From Nonomuraea solani (GTDB lineage Bacteria > Actinomycetota > Actinomycetes > Streptosporangiales > Streptosporangiaceae), in NCBI RefSeq assembly GCF_900108335.1, contig NZ_FNVT01000004.1:124001-188000 (forward strand): DNA of 64,000 bases, written 5' to 3'. The translations under genes were made by a program, and so were the position numbers. Below are positions 53,728 to 63,263 of this stretch, one piece after another. Under the pieces are notes generated by a model. That model saw only the letters and a program-made list of their open reading frames with translations, did no database searches and was not told where the DNA came from. Every line of letters starts with the position of its first letter. The stretch's first letter is position 1.

Positions 53728-54639
53728 CTAGAAGAACGGCGGGAAGGCGTGCCCCCGCCGCAGCCGCAGCTCGTTGAGGAGCTGCTGGATGACCTCGCGC
53801 ACGTGGTCGGTGAGGTTGAAGACCAGCATGGGATCGTCGGCCGCCGACGGCTCGAACTCGTCGGTGCGGATCGGCTCGCCGAACTCGATCATCCACTTCG
53901 ACGGCAGCGGCACCAGCCCGAGCGGCCCGAGCAGCGGGAAGAGCGGCGTGATCGGCAGGTAGGGCAGGCCCAGCAGCCTGGCCAGGGACTTCAGGTCGCC
54001 GATCTTCGGATAGATCTCCTCGGCCCCGACGATCGCGGTGGGCACGATGGGCACCCCGGCGCGGATGGCCGAGGCCACGAAGCCGCCGCGGCCGAAGCGC
54101 TGCAGCTTGTAGCGCTCGGAGAACGGTTTGCCGACGCCCTTGAAGCCCTCGGGGAACACGCCCACCAGCTCGCCCTTGCGCAGCAGCCGGTCGGCGTCCT
54201 CGCGGCAGGCCAGCGTGTGGCCGGTCTTGCGGGACAGGTGGCTGAGCAGCGGAAGCTGGTAGACCAGGTCGGCGCCGAGCAGCCGCAGCGGCCTGCCGAC
54301 CTCGTCGTGCATCGCCACCTGCAGCATCAGCGCGTCCATCGGCAGCGTGCCGGAGTGGTTGGCGACGATCAGCGCGCCGCTGTCGTCGGGCACGTTCTTG
54401 AGCTCGGCCGTCTCCACCCGGAACCAGTGGTTGTAGAGCGGCCTGATGAGCTCCAGCACGACCTTGTCGGTCAGCTCGGCGTCGTAGCCGAACTCGTCGA
54501 CCTCGTAGTCGCCCGTGATGCGCCGGCGCAGGAAGGCCAGCAGTCTGGCGAGGGAATCGGGCTCTTCGAGCTCCTCGAACGACGGCGCCGCGCTGATCGG
54601 GATGATCTCGGCGTCGTCGTCTTCGCGGGGAACGCTCAC
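53728..54639 (-). CDS. PlsC-family acyltransferase
   Basis: This 303-aa protein resembles the Rv0502-like acyltransferases. The catalytic motif is ANHSGTLPMDAL (His95 and Asp102, HX6D rather than the textbook HX4D), and the substrate motif is GVFPEGFKGVGKPFSERYKL. An acidic N-terminal 60 residues precede it. It may esterify a phospholipid or glycolipid precursor. It overlaps the epimerase gene by 4 nt. Confidence 0.82.
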   Translation of the reverse strand: MSVPREDDDAEIIPISAAPSFEELEEPDSLARLLAFLRRRITGDYEVDEFGYDAELTDKVVLELIRPLYNHWFRVETAELKNVPDDSGALIVANHSGTLPMDALMLQVAMHDEVGRPLRLLGADLVYQLPLLSHLSRKTGHTLACREDADRLLRKGELVGVFPEGFKGVGKPFSERYKLQRFGRGGFVASAIRAGVPIVPTAIVGAEEIYPKIGDLKSLARLLGLPYLPITPLFPLLGPLGLVPLPSKWMIEFGEPIRTDEFEPSAADDPMLVFNLTDHVREVIQQLLNELRLRRGHAFPPFF

Positions 54640-55631
54640 GTGCGTATACCTCCGACCGGCCGCAGGCCACGGGAGCGCAGGAAGTCGTCGAAGGCCGCCC
54701 CGGTGGTGAACTTGGGCTTCCAGCCCAGCACGGCCTCCAGCCTGGAGGTGTCGACCGCGCGTCCATGGCTCATGAGCCGTAGCTGCTCAGGGGAGTATTC
54801 GACCAGCCCGACGCGGCGCACGGCGTTGCCGAGCACCTTGAAGGCGGGCGAGAGCAATGGCAGCGACGGCCGCCCCGCCCTTCTCGCACACTGCGACAGC
54901 AGCAGCACGCCAGCCCCGGCCACGTTGAACGTGCCGGGGTGATCTTCGGTCGCCATCCGGCGCAACACCTCGACCGCGTCGTCCTCATGGACGAACTGCA
55001 GCCGCGGGTCGAAGCCGAGCACGCTCGGCAGCACCGGCTGGGTGAAGTAACGAGTCAGCGGCGAGTCGACGCCGGGACCCATGAAGTTGGCGAAGCGCAG
55101 CAGCGACACCGTCACGTCGGGACGGCGCCGCGCGAAACCCCGCACGTAGCCCTCGACCTCGGCCGCGTCTTTGGCGTAGCCGTGGCTGGGGCCGTCGTGC
55201 GGCTCCAGGTCTTCGGTGAAGACCGCGGGATCTCGTGGCGACGAGCCGTAGACGGCAGTGGTGGAGCGCACCACCACGCGCCGCACGGTCGCCGACCGCT
55301 GGCAGGCGCCGAGCAGCTGCATGGTGCCGATGACATTGTGCTCTTTCATGGCCGCCCTGCCACCGCTCCGCGAGGGAGCGCTGACGAGGCTCATGTGCAC
55401 AACGGTGTCGATGTCCGCGGCCGCGATCACCTGGGCGATGTCGGGGCTGCGCAGATCCACCCGGACGAACTCCGTCCGGCCGAGCGAGACGCCGCCATCT
55501 CGCGTGAGCGAGGGGGGCGGCACGGTGTCCACTCCAATGACACGGCTGATGTCCGGGTCTGTCGCCAGAACGCTCGCCACCCGGGCGCCTATGTGGCGCG
55601 AGACCCCGGTGACGAGCACGGTGTGGGTCAT
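54636..55631 (-). CDS. NAD-dependent epimerase/dehydratase family protein
   Basis: This 331-aa protein has a Rossmann start (HTVLVTGVSRHIGARVASVLATDPD) and the extended SDR core (RVDLRSPDIAQVIAAADIDTVVHMSLVS). At the usual YxxxK site it reads SHGYAKDAAEVEGY, in which the lysine is at +2, not +4, from the tyrosine. That non-canonical site suggests either a different substrate or weak catalysis, as in the mycobacterial GalE2-type proteins. It is followed by the acyltransferase gene. Confidence 0.82.
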   Translation of the reverse strand: MTHTVLVTGVSRHIGARVASVLATDPDISRVIGVDTVPPPSLTRDGGVSLGRTEFVRVDLRSPDIAQVIAAADIDTVVHMSLVSAPSRSGGRAAMKEHNVIGTMQLLGACQRSATVRRVVVRSTTAVYGSSPRDPAVFTEDLEPHDGPSHGYAKDAAEVEGYVRGFARRRPDVTVSLLRFANFMGPGVDSPLTRYFTQPVLPSVLGFDPRLQFVHEDDAVEVLRRMATEDHPGTFNVAGAGVLLLSQCARRAGRPSLPLLSPAFKVLGNAVRRVGLVEYSPEQLRLMSHGRAVDTSRLEAVLGWKPKFTTGAAFDDFLRSRGLRPVGGIRT

Positions 55632-55653
55632 CAGCGCCTCGCAGCTGCGTCGG

Positions 55654-55752
55654 TTATTTCTTGTTACGCCGCTGGATGCGCGTCTTCTTGAGCAGCTTGC
55701 GGTGCTTCTTCTTAGCCATCCGCTTGCGGCGCTTCTTGATCACAGAGCCCAC
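55654..55752 (-). CDS. 32-aa AURKAIP1/COX24-domain basic protein
   Basis: A GTG at 55752 opens a 32-codon frame of almost entirely Lys/Arg sequence ([20 protein letters not shown], then [11 protein letters not shown]). This is the conserved AURKAIP1/COX24 family, also found in mycobacteria (Rv0500B). The eukaryotic relatives are mitoribosome-associated (bS-type), so a role at the ribosome is plausible. It is too short for standard gene callers. Confidence 0.85.
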   Translation of the reverse strand: MGSVIKKRRKRMAKKKHRKLLKKTRIQRRNKK

Positions 55753-55812
55753 GGGACCCCCAGGTACTGATAGCAAGTTTGAACCGGAGTGCGAGCGCAC
55801 ACCGGCTCACAG

Positions 55813-55834
55813 ACTACCGGCGATCGGCGGTAGA
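55813..55834. terminator. Hairpin after the excisionase-like HTH gene
   Basis: A 6-bp stem (CTACCG with CGGTAG) closes an 8-nt loop. It lies about 90 bp beyond the HTH gene stop, with a stronger hairpin between. Confidence 0.35.
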
Positions 55835-55853
55835 TCGCCCCTCGGGGGGTGAG

Positions 55854-55880
55854 AGCCCGGTCACCTGCGGCGACCGGGCT
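55854..55880 (-). terminator. Strong hairpin after the excisionase-like HTH gene
   Basis: A perfect 9-bp stem (AGCCCGGTC with GACCGGGCT) with a 9-nt loop lies 44 bp beyond the stop of the HTH gene and is the most likely terminator of that transcript. Confidence 0.6.
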
Positions 55881-55924
55881 TCTCCCGCGACAGCACTCAC
55901 GACACGATCGCGCGTGCCGCTACA

Positions 55925-56128
55925 TCAACCTGCCTCGATGTAGGCCTCCCGAAGATAATCGTGTACCGCCTGCTCAGGCACCCTGAACGAGCGGCCGACT
56001 CGAATGGCCGGCAACTCGCCAGAGTGGACGAGCCGGTAAACGGTCATCTTGGACACCCTCATGACCGTCGCGACTTCAGCCACGGTCAGGAACTTCACCT
56101 CGCTGAGAGGTCTTTCGCCTGCACCCAT
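55925..56128 (-). CDS. Excisionase-family (BldC-like) helix-turn-helix protein
   Basis: This 67-aa protein is a single winged HTH (EVKFLTVAEVATVMRVSKMTVYRLVHSGELPAIRVGRSFRVPEQAVHDYLREAYIEAG), the excisionase/MerR-like fold. An ATG at 56128 with AGAGG seven bases upstream is preferred; a longer form from 56176 is possible. It corresponds in position and type to Rv0500A. It is likely a regulator of development or the adjacent operon rather than a phage excisionase, since no integrase is near. Confidence 0.85.
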   Translation of the reverse strand: MGAGERPLSEVKFLTVAEVATVMRVSKMTVYRLVHSGELPAIRVGRSFRVPEQAVHDYLREAYIEAG

Positions 56129-56440
56129 CGGACGCCTCTTCCGCACGTGTTTCCGGGTTATCCCCACTGGTGCCATTGCTCACGCACGTGTACTGCCGTC
56201 AGCGTAAGTCGGGACTCCGAGAGCGCAAACCCCCTATTTTCTCAGCTCTCAGAGCGGCCTGTCAGCCGAACCAGCGAAATCCCTGGCCAGCCGCAGGACC
56301 GAGCACCTCACCTGGACGTTGGAACTGTCCAAGTTGCCACACATAAGAGTCTCTGGAGCCCAGTCAAATGTTGGCAAAGGGACAGCGAGCCGCTTGGAAT
56401 GCAGGCGCGAAAAGACGGTATGGGGATGACCGAATTGAAC

Positions 56441-57223
56441 TCAAAGGGCTCGTGAGACTTCTGTGACCAGTCTCTCCGTCAACGGAGTGTAATAGCGTGG
56501 TAGCACATTGTCATCCAACGGCACCACCACCTCAATTTTTCCTTCCGCCTCACCGAGGAAGAGCCCGGGGTCGTTGCAGTCGGCGAACGCCACCGTCGGC
56601 GCACCCGCCTCACCCGCCGCGCCCGCCCAGCCGTGGTCGGCGATCACGAGGTCGGGCAGATCGCCGTCGAGCTCGTGCAACATGTGCCGCATCGGGGCCG
56701 AGTCGTGGGTGTGCACGAAGCCGCCGCGGTCGTCGAGCATCGCGATGTCCTGCAGGTAGCGGATCCGCCTCGGCCGGCCGAACCCGGAGCCCGCGTACGT
56801 CCAGCCCTCGCCGGGCGTCAGCAGCCGGGCGCCGCGCTCGACGCAGAGGGCGGCCAGCGGCAGGTGGACGGCCAGCAGGCCGGTGGGGTGGCCGGTGGCG
56901 AACAGGATGCGCGGGCTCGGCCGCGACAGCACGGCGGCGATGCGCTCGGCCATGGCGTCGAGCGCGTCGATCGTCAGGTCGGGGTCGATGGTGTCCTGGC
57001 CCCAGCGGTGGCCGGGGTCCGCGACCACGCCGGCGGACTTGGCCATCAGCGCCAGGATGTCGCGGTAGGACCACGGCTGCTCGAACGTCAGGCCCAGCGC
57101 GTAGTAGCCGTCGCCGTTGGCCAGGGAGCTGAAGTGGTCGAGGTTGTTCTCGCGGGGGGTCGCGACATCGCCGGCGATGCGAGTGTGGACAAGGTGCTCA
57201 CGGAGTTCGTCGCGGCTCAGCAC
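56441..57223 (-). CDS. Conserved actinobacterial protein of unknown function (phosphatase-like annotation in relatives)
   Basis: This 260-aa protein starts at a GTG (57223) with an AAGGAAAG ribosome site. Notable segments are FATGHPTGLLAVHLPLAALCVERGARLL, GWTYAGSGFGRPRRIRYLQDIAMLDDRGGFVHTHDSAPM and DLVIADHGWAGAAGEAGAPTVAFADCNDPGLFLGEAEG. They contain many conserved His/Asp residues as in metal-dependent hydrolases. I recognise no defined domain; relatives are often labelled phosphatase. It follows the AcuC-like gene by 15 bp. Confidence 0.7.
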   Translation of the reverse strand: MLSRDELREHLVHTRIAGDVATPRENNLDHFSSLANGDGYYALGLTFEQPWSYRDILALMAKSAGVVADPGHRWGQDTIDPDLTIDALDAMAERIAAVLSRPSPRILFATGHPTGLLAVHLPLAALCVERGARLLTPGEGWTYAGSGFGRPRRIRYLQDIAMLDDRGGFVHTHDSAPMRHMLHELDGDLPDLVIADHGWAGAAGEAGAPTVAFADCNDPGLFLGEAEGKIEVVVPLDDNVLPRYYTPLTERLVTEVSRAL

Positions 57224-57238
57224 AGCTTCTTTCCTTGA

Positions 57239-58402
57239 TTAGGGCATCGGATCGAGGCCGTGCAGGGGGAACACCGCGTGCCGGGTCGCCATGACCGCAC
57301 GGTCAATGGGGTCCGCTGGGTCATAACCACCGGACAAGTCACGAAATTCCGGATTACGGCCGTCTGTCATGGTCAGGGGCGCCACCTCGCCCGTACGGTC
57401 CCTGACGAACCGCCGCCAGCCCTCGCTCGTCGGCGTGGCGGGGTCGATCGGATGCCCGGCCAGCTCGGCGATCAGGTGCGTCCACGCCCGCGGCACGACC
57501 TGGACCAGCTCGTAGCCGCCCCCGCCGGTCGCGATCCACCGGCCGCCGGCCGTCTCGTGGGCCAGGCGGTGCAGGGCGGCGTAGGCGGCCCGCTGGCCGT
57601 CGACGCTGAGCATCAGGTTGGCGAGGGGATCGAGCGCGTGGCTGTCGCAGCCGTGCTGGGTGACCAGGATCTCCGGCTCGAACTCGCGCAGCAGCGGCGG
57701 CACGACCGCGTGGAAGGCCCGCAGCCAGCCGGCGTCGCCGCAGCCGGCCGGGAGCGCGACGTTGACGGCGGTGCCGTCGGCGCCGGTCTCCTCGGGGAAG
57801 CCCGTGCCGGGGAACAGCGTGCGCGGGCTCTCGTGCAGGCTGATCGTCAGGACCCTGGGGTCCTCGTAGAAGGCCGCCTGCACGCCGTCGCCGTGGTGGA
57901 CGTCCACGTCCACGTAAGCGACGCGGCTCGCGCCCTGCTCCAGCAACCAGGCGATGGCCAGCGCCGGATCGTTGTAGACGCAGAACCCGCTGGCCGTGGC
58001 GCGCATGGCGTGGTGCAGCCCGCCGGCGACGTTGACCGCGTGCTCGGCCGAGCCCTCCCAGACCGCGCGGGCGGCGGCCAGCGAGGCGCCCGCGATCAGC
58101 GCCGAGGCCTCGTGCACACCGGCGAAGGCGGGGTTGTCGGCCGTGCCGAGCCCGCAGCCGAGATCGGGCCGCCCGGAGGCGGACACCCGCTTGACGGCCT
58201 CGATGTAGCCGCGCTCGTGGACCAGGGCCAGCTCGTCGTCGGTCGCGGGGGCGCAGCCGGCCATCTCGACCTTGTCGAGGACGCCGAGCTCGCGGGCGAG
58301 CGCCATCGTGAGCTCCACGCGCACGGGCGCGAGTGGATGGCTCGGGCCGAAGTTGTAGGAGGTGAGAGCGTCGTCCCAGATCACCCGTGCCGACCGGCTC
58401 AT
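57239..58402 (-). CDS. AcuC-like class I histone deacetylase family protein
   Basis: This 387-aa amidohydrolase has the zinc-dependent deacetylase motifs GGLHHAMRATASGFCVYNDPALA, VAYVDVDVHHGDGVQAAFYEDPRVLTISLHE and TQHGCDSHALDPLA, with the late GGGGYE tyrosine loop. AcuC removes acetyl groups from lysines of acetyl-CoA synthetase and other proteins. The ATG at 58402 is chosen; the longer frame to 58483 is not protein-like. Confidence 0.9.
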   Translation of the reverse strand: MSRSARVIWDDALTSYNFGPSHPLAPVRVELTMALARELGVLDKVEMAGCAPATDDELALVHERGYIEAVKRVSASGRPDLGCGLGTADNPAFAGVHEASALIAGASLAAARAVWEGSAEHAVNVAGGLHHAMRATASGFCVYNDPALAIAWLLEQGASRVAYVDVDVHHGDGVQAAFYEDPRVLTISLHESPRTLFPGTGFPEETGADGTAVNVALPAGCGDAGWLRAFHAVVPPLLREFEPEILVTQHGCDSHALDPLANLMLSVDGQRAAYAALHRLAHETAGGRWIATGGGGYELVQVVPRAWTHLIAELAGHPIDPATPTSEGWRRFVRDRTGEVAPLTMTDGRNPEFRDLSGGYDPADPIDRAVMATRHAVFPLHGLDPMP

Positions 58403-58530
58403 GCCAACCCCTCCACGCGCTCCCTCGCCTTGCGCCGACGTTACCGCAGCGCAGACACCTCGTTGTAGCCCGGGTTCAAGCACCGGAAACCTACCAGCAA
58501 CATCGATATTTCGTGCTTTAGGGTTTTAGC

Positions 58531-59658
58531 GTGCGCCCGGGGCGAGCCTTTCTCAAGATCGCGCGATTTTTCAGGCGTCCCAAGGTCTTCGACCGGACGC
58601 TGCTGATCGTGCTCGCCCTGCCCTTGGCCCTCCTCCTGACCGTCGCGCGCATCACCGACCAGACGTCCGTCGTCCCCGCCGCCGTGCACTACCTGGTGGG
58701 CATCGTTCTCCTGGTCAAGCGGCGTGACCGGCCGATCCTCACGCTCGCGATGATGGCCGTGGCGGACATCGCGGGACTGTCCGTGGGCGCCGTACAGTCC
58801 CTCAACCTGCCCACCGTCATCGCCTTCTACGGCCTGGGCCGCTTCACCTCCGGCCGGACGACCGCGATCGCCGCGGCGGTCGCCTACGCCGCGTACGCGA
58901 CGACGATGCAGCTGACCCTGGCCGGGGGCGTCGGCTGGCTGACGGCGCTGTTCGCCCTCGGCGTCCCGCTGGGCACGGGCCAGCTCGTCCGGCTCAGGAG
59001 CGAGCTCAGCGAGCGGCAGCGGCGCGACGCCGCCGACGCGGCGGTCCGCGCCGAGCGGCGGCGCATCGCGAGGGAGCTGCACGACGTGGTGGCGCACCAC
59101 ATCACCGTCATCAACGCCCTGGTCGGCGGCGCGCGGGCGACGCTCGCGCCGGGGCAGGACGTCACGCGGGACGCCCTGGAGAGCGCCGAGCAGACCGCCA
59201 GGCAGGCGATGGCGGAGATGCGCGGGCTGCTCGACGTGCTCAGGGCCGACGGCAACGAGGGGCCGGACGCCGCGACCGGCGTCGGGGCGGAGCGGCTACC
59301 CTCGCTGATCAAGGAGGCCAGGTCCGCCGGCCTGCCCGCCAGCCTGACGGTGACGGGAGAGCCCGTGGAGCTGCCCACCGCCGTGGACCACGCCGTCTAC
59401 CGCATCGTGCAGGAGGCGCTGACCAACACGCGCAAGCACGCGGTCAGCGCCAAGGCCACGGTCCTGCTGGCCTACGGGCCGGCGGCCGTGGAGGTCGAGG
59501 TCGTCGACAACGGCCTGACGAAGCAGGAGGGGACCCCGGGGTTCGGGCTCGGCGGCATGGCCGAGCGGGTGGCGCTGTGCGGCGGCCAGTTGTCCACCGG
59601 TCCACGCCCAGAAGGAGGCTTTCGCGTGCACGCCCGCATCCCCCTGGAGAAGGCATGA
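58531..59658 (+). CDS. NarL-type sensor histidine kinase
   Basis: This 375-aa kinase has four or five transmembrane helices in residues ~22-150, a short linker, and a HisKA_3 domain with the phospho-His at 184 (ARELHDVVAHHITVINALVGGAR). The HATPase domain ends GFGLGGMAERVALCGGQL. There is no extracytoplasmic sensor domain, so sensing is probably within the membrane. It starts at a GTG preceded by AT-rich sequence with no Shine-Dalgarno, so it may be leaderless. It is coupled to the response regulator by an ATGA overlap. Confidence 0.92.
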   Translation: MRPGRAFLKIARFFRRPKVFDRTLLIVLALPLALLLTVARITDQTSVVPAAVHYLVGIVLLVKRRDRPILTLAMMAVADIAGLSVGAVQSLNLPTVIAFYGLGRFTSGRTTAIAAAVAYAAYATTMQLTLAGGVGWLTALFALGVPLGTGQLVRLRSELSERQRRDAADAAVRAERRRIARELHDVVAHHITVINALVGGARATLAPGQDVTRDALESAEQTARQAMAEMRGLLDVLRADGNEGPDAATGVGAERLPSLIKEARSAGLPASLTVTGEPVELPTAVDHAVYRIVQEALTNTRKHAVSAKATVLLAYGPAAVEVEVVDNGLTKQEGTPGFGLGGMAERVALCGGQLSTGPRPEGGFRVHARIPLEKA

Positions 59659-60317
59659 TCGAGATTCTCCTCGTCGACGACCACAAGCTGGTCCGCATGG
59701 GGTTCAAGCTGATGCTCGACGCGCAGCCCGACATGCGGGTGGTCGGCGAGGCCGAGGACGGCGAGCAGGCGGTGGACATGAGCGTCCTGCTGCGCCCGGA
59801 CGTGGTGCTGATGGACCTGCACTTGCCGGGCCTGGACGGCGTGCGCGCGACCGAGCGGATCACCGCGGACCTGCCCGAGGTGCGGGTGCTCGCGCTGAGC
59901 ACGTTCGATCTGGACGAGAACGTGGTCGCGGCGCTGCGGGCGGGCGCGGTCGGGTTCCTGCCGAAGGACGTCTCCCCCGAGGAGCTGATCGAGGGCGTCC
60001 GTGTGGTGCACCGCGGCGAGTCGGCCGTCGCGCCGCGCCTGCTGACCCGCCTCATCGGTACGTTCGTCCGCGCCGGGACGGAGGGGCCGCGCCCACGGCC
60101 GGTGCCCGAGCTGGCCGGGCTCACCGACCGCGAACGGGAGATCCTCGTCCTGATCGCCCGCGGCAGGTCCAACACGGAGATCGCCGCCGACCTGGCCGTC
60201 TCCCCCTCCACTGTCAAGAACCATGTGACGAACCTGTTCGCCAAGATCGGCGCGAGAGACCGGGCGCAGGCCGTGATCGTCGCCTACGAGGCGGCGCTGA
60301 TCCACCCTGGAGAGTAG
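59655..60317 (+). CDS. NarL/LuxR-family response regulator
   Basis: This 220-aa regulator has a receiver domain with the phospho-acceptor Asp54 (VVLMDLHLPGLDG) and Lys104 (FLPKDVS). Its LuxR HTH reads GLTDREREILVLIARGRSNTEIAADLAVSPSTVKNHVTNLFAKIG. The ATG at 59655 overlaps the kinase stop by 4 nt. It is likely to control the adjacent ABC transporter. Confidence 0.94.
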   Translation: MIEILLVDDHKLVRMGFKLMLDAQPDMRVVGEAEDGEQAVDMSVLLRPDVVLMDLHLPGLDGVRATERITADLPEVRVLALSTFDLDENVVAALRAGAVGFLPKDVSPEELIEGVRVVHRGESAVAPRLLTRLIGTFVRAGTEGPRPRPVPELAGLTDREREILVLIARGRSNTEIAADLAVSPSTVKNHVTNLFAKIGARDRAQAVIVAYEAALIHPGE

Positions 60318-60397
60318 GACCAGGCTCCTATACCGGCCCGCCGGAAACGGTTCCCGAGCAGGAAGAAACCGGCCGCCCGCGACGGCACGCTGGGATC

Positions 60398-61288
60398 ATG
60401 ACCGCGATCCGAGCCACGAACCTGAGCAAGCGCTACGGCGGCACGACCGCCGTGGCGGACCTGTCGTTCGACGTCGAGCCCGGTCAGGTGACCGGGTTCC
60501 TGGGCCCCAACGGTGCCGGTAAGTCGACCACCATGCGCATGATCCTCGGGCTCGACCGTCCGTCGGGCGGCTCGGTGCTCGTGGACGGCCGGCCGTACGA
60601 GGAGCTGCGGCATCCACTGCGCAAGGTGGGCGCGCTGCTGGACGCCAAGGCCGTGCACGGCGGGCGCAACGCCCGCAACCACCTGCTGGCCATCGCGCAG
60701 AGCAACGGCATCCCCGGCTCCCGCGTCGGCGAGGTGCTGGAGCTCGTGGGCCTGCGGGAGGTGGCGAAGCGGCGGGTCGGCGGGTTCTCGCTGGGCATGT
60801 CGCAGCGGCTGGGCATCGCCGCGGCGCTGCTCGGCGACCCGGAGATCCTGCTGTTCGACGAGCCGGTCAACGGGCTCGACCCCGACGGCATCCTGTGGAT
60901 CCGCACGTTCATGCGCAAGCTGGCGGCGGAAGGGCGCACCGTCTTCGTCTCCAGCCATCTCATGAGCGAGATGGCGCAGACCGCCGACCACCTGATCGTG
61001 ATCGGTAAGGGGCGGCTCATCGCGGACACGAGCGTTCAGGAGTTCATCGGGCGCAGCTCTCAGGGGTACGTACGCGTCCGCTCCCCGCGCCTGGCCGAGG
61101 TCGCCGACCTGGTCAAGGTGGGCGACCTGCACACCGACCACCTGCGGGTGACCGCCATGAACACGCTCGAAATCGGCACGCTGACCGCGCGGGCCGGGAT
61201 TCCGCTGGAGGAGCTGACGTTCGTGCGGCCCTCGCTCGAAGCGGCGTACATGGAGCTCACCAAGGACAGCCTGGAGTTCACCTCATGA
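60398..61288 (+). CDS. ABC-2-type transporter ATP-binding protein
   Basis: This 296-aa ATPase has Walker A GPNGAGKST (residues 36-44), the signature FSLGMSQRLGIA, and Walker B PEILLFDEPVNGLDP with the catalytic glutamate. It has the C-terminal extension typical of drug/lantibiotic exporters. It lies 80 bp after the two-component system and overlaps the permease gene by 4 nt. Confidence 0.92.
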   Translation: MTAIRATNLSKRYGGTTAVADLSFDVEPGQVTGFLGPNGAGKSTTMRMILGLDRPSGGSVLVDGRPYEELRHPLRKVGALLDAKAVHGGRNARNHLLAIAQSNGIPGSRVGEVLELVGLREVAKRRVGGFSLGMSQRLGIAAALLGDPEILLFDEPVNGLDPDGILWIRTFMRKLAAEGRTVFVSSHLMSEMAQTADHLIVIGKGRLIADTSVQEFIGRSSQGYVRVRSPRLAEVADLVKVGDLHTDHLRVTAMNTLEIGTLTARAGIPLEELTFVRPSLEAAYMELTKDSLEFTS

Positions 61289-62025
61289 TCGACATTTTCC
61301 GGTCCGAATGGACCAAACTGCGCTCGGTCCGCTCGACGGTCTGGACGCTCGGCGCCACCGCGCTGCTCATGATCGGCATCGCCGCGCTCCTCAGCGCCTC
61401 GGCCGCGGGCTCGACGGACCAGGCCATGTCCACCGAACAGGTGGTCATGCTGAGCCTGATGGGCGTCAAGTTCGCGTCGTTGTCCATGGCCACGCTGGGC
61501 GTGCTGGTGATCTCCAGCGAATACCGCACGGGCGGCATCCGCACGTCGCTGATGGCCGTACCGAAGCGGATCAGCCTGCTGACCGGCAAGATCGTCGTGT
61601 TCACGGCGGTGTCCCTGGTCGTCGCCGCGGTCGCGGCGGCGGCCTCGATCGCGACCGGCCTGTTGATCACGCAGCCGCCGTCGGCCGAGTGGGCCGGGAT
61701 CGCGCAGGCGGTGCTCGGGGCCACGCTCTACCTGAGCGTCTGCGGGCTGTTCGGGCTGGGGCTGGGCACGCTGATCCGGCACACGCCCGGCGCGATCGTC
61801 ACCGCCATCGCGCTGATGCTGGTGCTGCCCTCGCTCGCGACCATGCTGCCGGGGCAGTGGGGCAAGACCGTCCAGGACTACTTCACCACCAACGCCGGGG
61901 AGCAGATCGTGCTCTTCAAGGACGGCAGCTCGCTGGGACCGTGGGCCGGGCTGGGCGTCTACGTCGCCTGGGTGGCCGTCGCCATGCTGGCGGGCGCGGT
62001 GCTGCTGAAGCGCCGCGACGCCTGA
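61285..62025 (+). CDS. ABC-2-type transporter permease
   Basis: This 246-aa membrane protein has six helices (ATALLMIGIAALLSAS, FASLSMATLGVLVISSEYRTGGIRTSLMAVPKR, and later segments). The SSEYRTGGIRTSL loop is typical of ABC-2 permeases. It forms an exporter with the upstream ATPase; the substrate may be a peptide antibiotic or its own self-resistance, by analogy with neighbouring NarL-type systems. Confidence 0.88.
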   Translation: MIDIFRSEWTKLRSVRSTVWTLGATALLMIGIAALLSASAAGSTDQAMSTEQVVMLSLMGVKFASLSMATLGVLVISSEYRTGGIRTSLMAVPKRISLLTGKIVVFTAVSLVVAAVAAAASIATGLLITQPPSAEWAGIAQAVLGATLYLSVCGLFGLGLGTLIRHTPGAIVTAIALMLVLPSLATMLPGQWGKTVQDYFTTNAGEQIVLFKDGSSLGPWAGLGVYVAWVAVAMLAGAVLLKRRDA

Positions 62026-62082
62026 TCACGCGAGCGGGAGCGGGGGACGGGGTGCGGCGCAGGAAGTGAGGCGCGGGGGCGC

Positions 62083-63263
62083 TCACTCGGCGCGGAGGGC
62101 GATGACGGGGTCCAGCCGGCCCGCCCTCCGCGCCGGCGCCACGCCGAAGAACACCCCGACCGCCGCTGACACCCCGAAGGCCAGCGCGATCGACCACCAG
62201 GTGATCGTCGCGGGCACCTCGGTGAGCGCCTCGATGGTCAGCGCGCCGCCCACCCCGAGCAGGATCCCGATGAGCCCGCCGATCGTGGTCAGCAGCACCG
62301 CCTCGATGAGGAACTGCGCCAGGATGTCGCGCTGCCTGGCCCCTAGCGCCTTGCGCAGCCCGATCTCGCGGGTCCGCTCGCGCACGCTGACCAGCATGAT
62401 GTTCGACACGCCCACGCCGCCGACCAGCAGCGAGATGCCGGCGATGGCCGCCAGCACGCCGGTCAGCACGCCCAGCACGCTGCCGATCGTGCCGAGCAGC
62501 GCGGTCTGCGTGACCGCCGAGAACTGCTCGCCGGGATACCTGTCGCGCAGCGCCGCCGTCACCTTGTCCGACAGCGGATCGATCTCGTCGGGCCCAGACG
62601 CTCCGACCGCGAGCCCGTTGATCCGCTCGATCCCGAGCAGCCGCTGTGCCGTCGTCACCGGGATGTGGATGTCCTGGTCGCGCGTGAGCCCGAACGTCTG
62701 CCCCACCGTCGTGTACACCCCCACCACCCGGAACCGCGCCCCCGACACCGTGACCTGCCGTCCGATCGGGTCCAGGTCGCCGAACAGCCGGTCGGCCACC
62801 TCGGAGCCCAGCACGGCCACCCTGCGCCGGGTGTCCACGTCGGTCTCGCTCAGCGGGCGTCCCTTGGCGATGGGCCGATCGAAGATGTTGACCAGGTTCT
62901 GGTCGGTGCCGATCACGGTGACGAACGCCTCGGTTCTGCCGACGCGTACGGTCTCACCCGACTGCAGCGACACCGTCACCTTCGACGGGTCGCCCACCAC
63001 GCGCCGTACGTAGGCCACGTCGGCCAGGCCGAGCTTGCTCTGGGTGGGGGCCGCGCCCAGGCTGAGGCGGCCGGGCACGACGAGGATGATGTTCGTGCCG
63101 AGGCCGGAGATCTGCTTCTCGATCTCGTCCTTCGCGCCCGTGCCGATCGCCACCAGGACGACCACGGCCAGCACGCCGATGATGACGCCGAGCATGGTCA
63201 GCACGCTGCGCAGCCGGTTGACCCGCAGCGCCTCCAGCGCCATGACCAGCGCCTCGCCGCCCT

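Noticed and set aside
55925..56128. The excisionase-like HTH gene as evidence for a prophage or integrative element
   Set aside because: No integrase, attachment repeat or phage gene is near, and the same gene order occurs on other actinobacterial chromosomes, so it is a chromosomal regulator.
58531..62025. Two-component system plus ABC exporter as part of a lantibiotic or antibiotic cluster
   Set aside because: No biosynthetic gene accompanies it; such NarL-ABC sets are common stand-alone resistance or stress modules.
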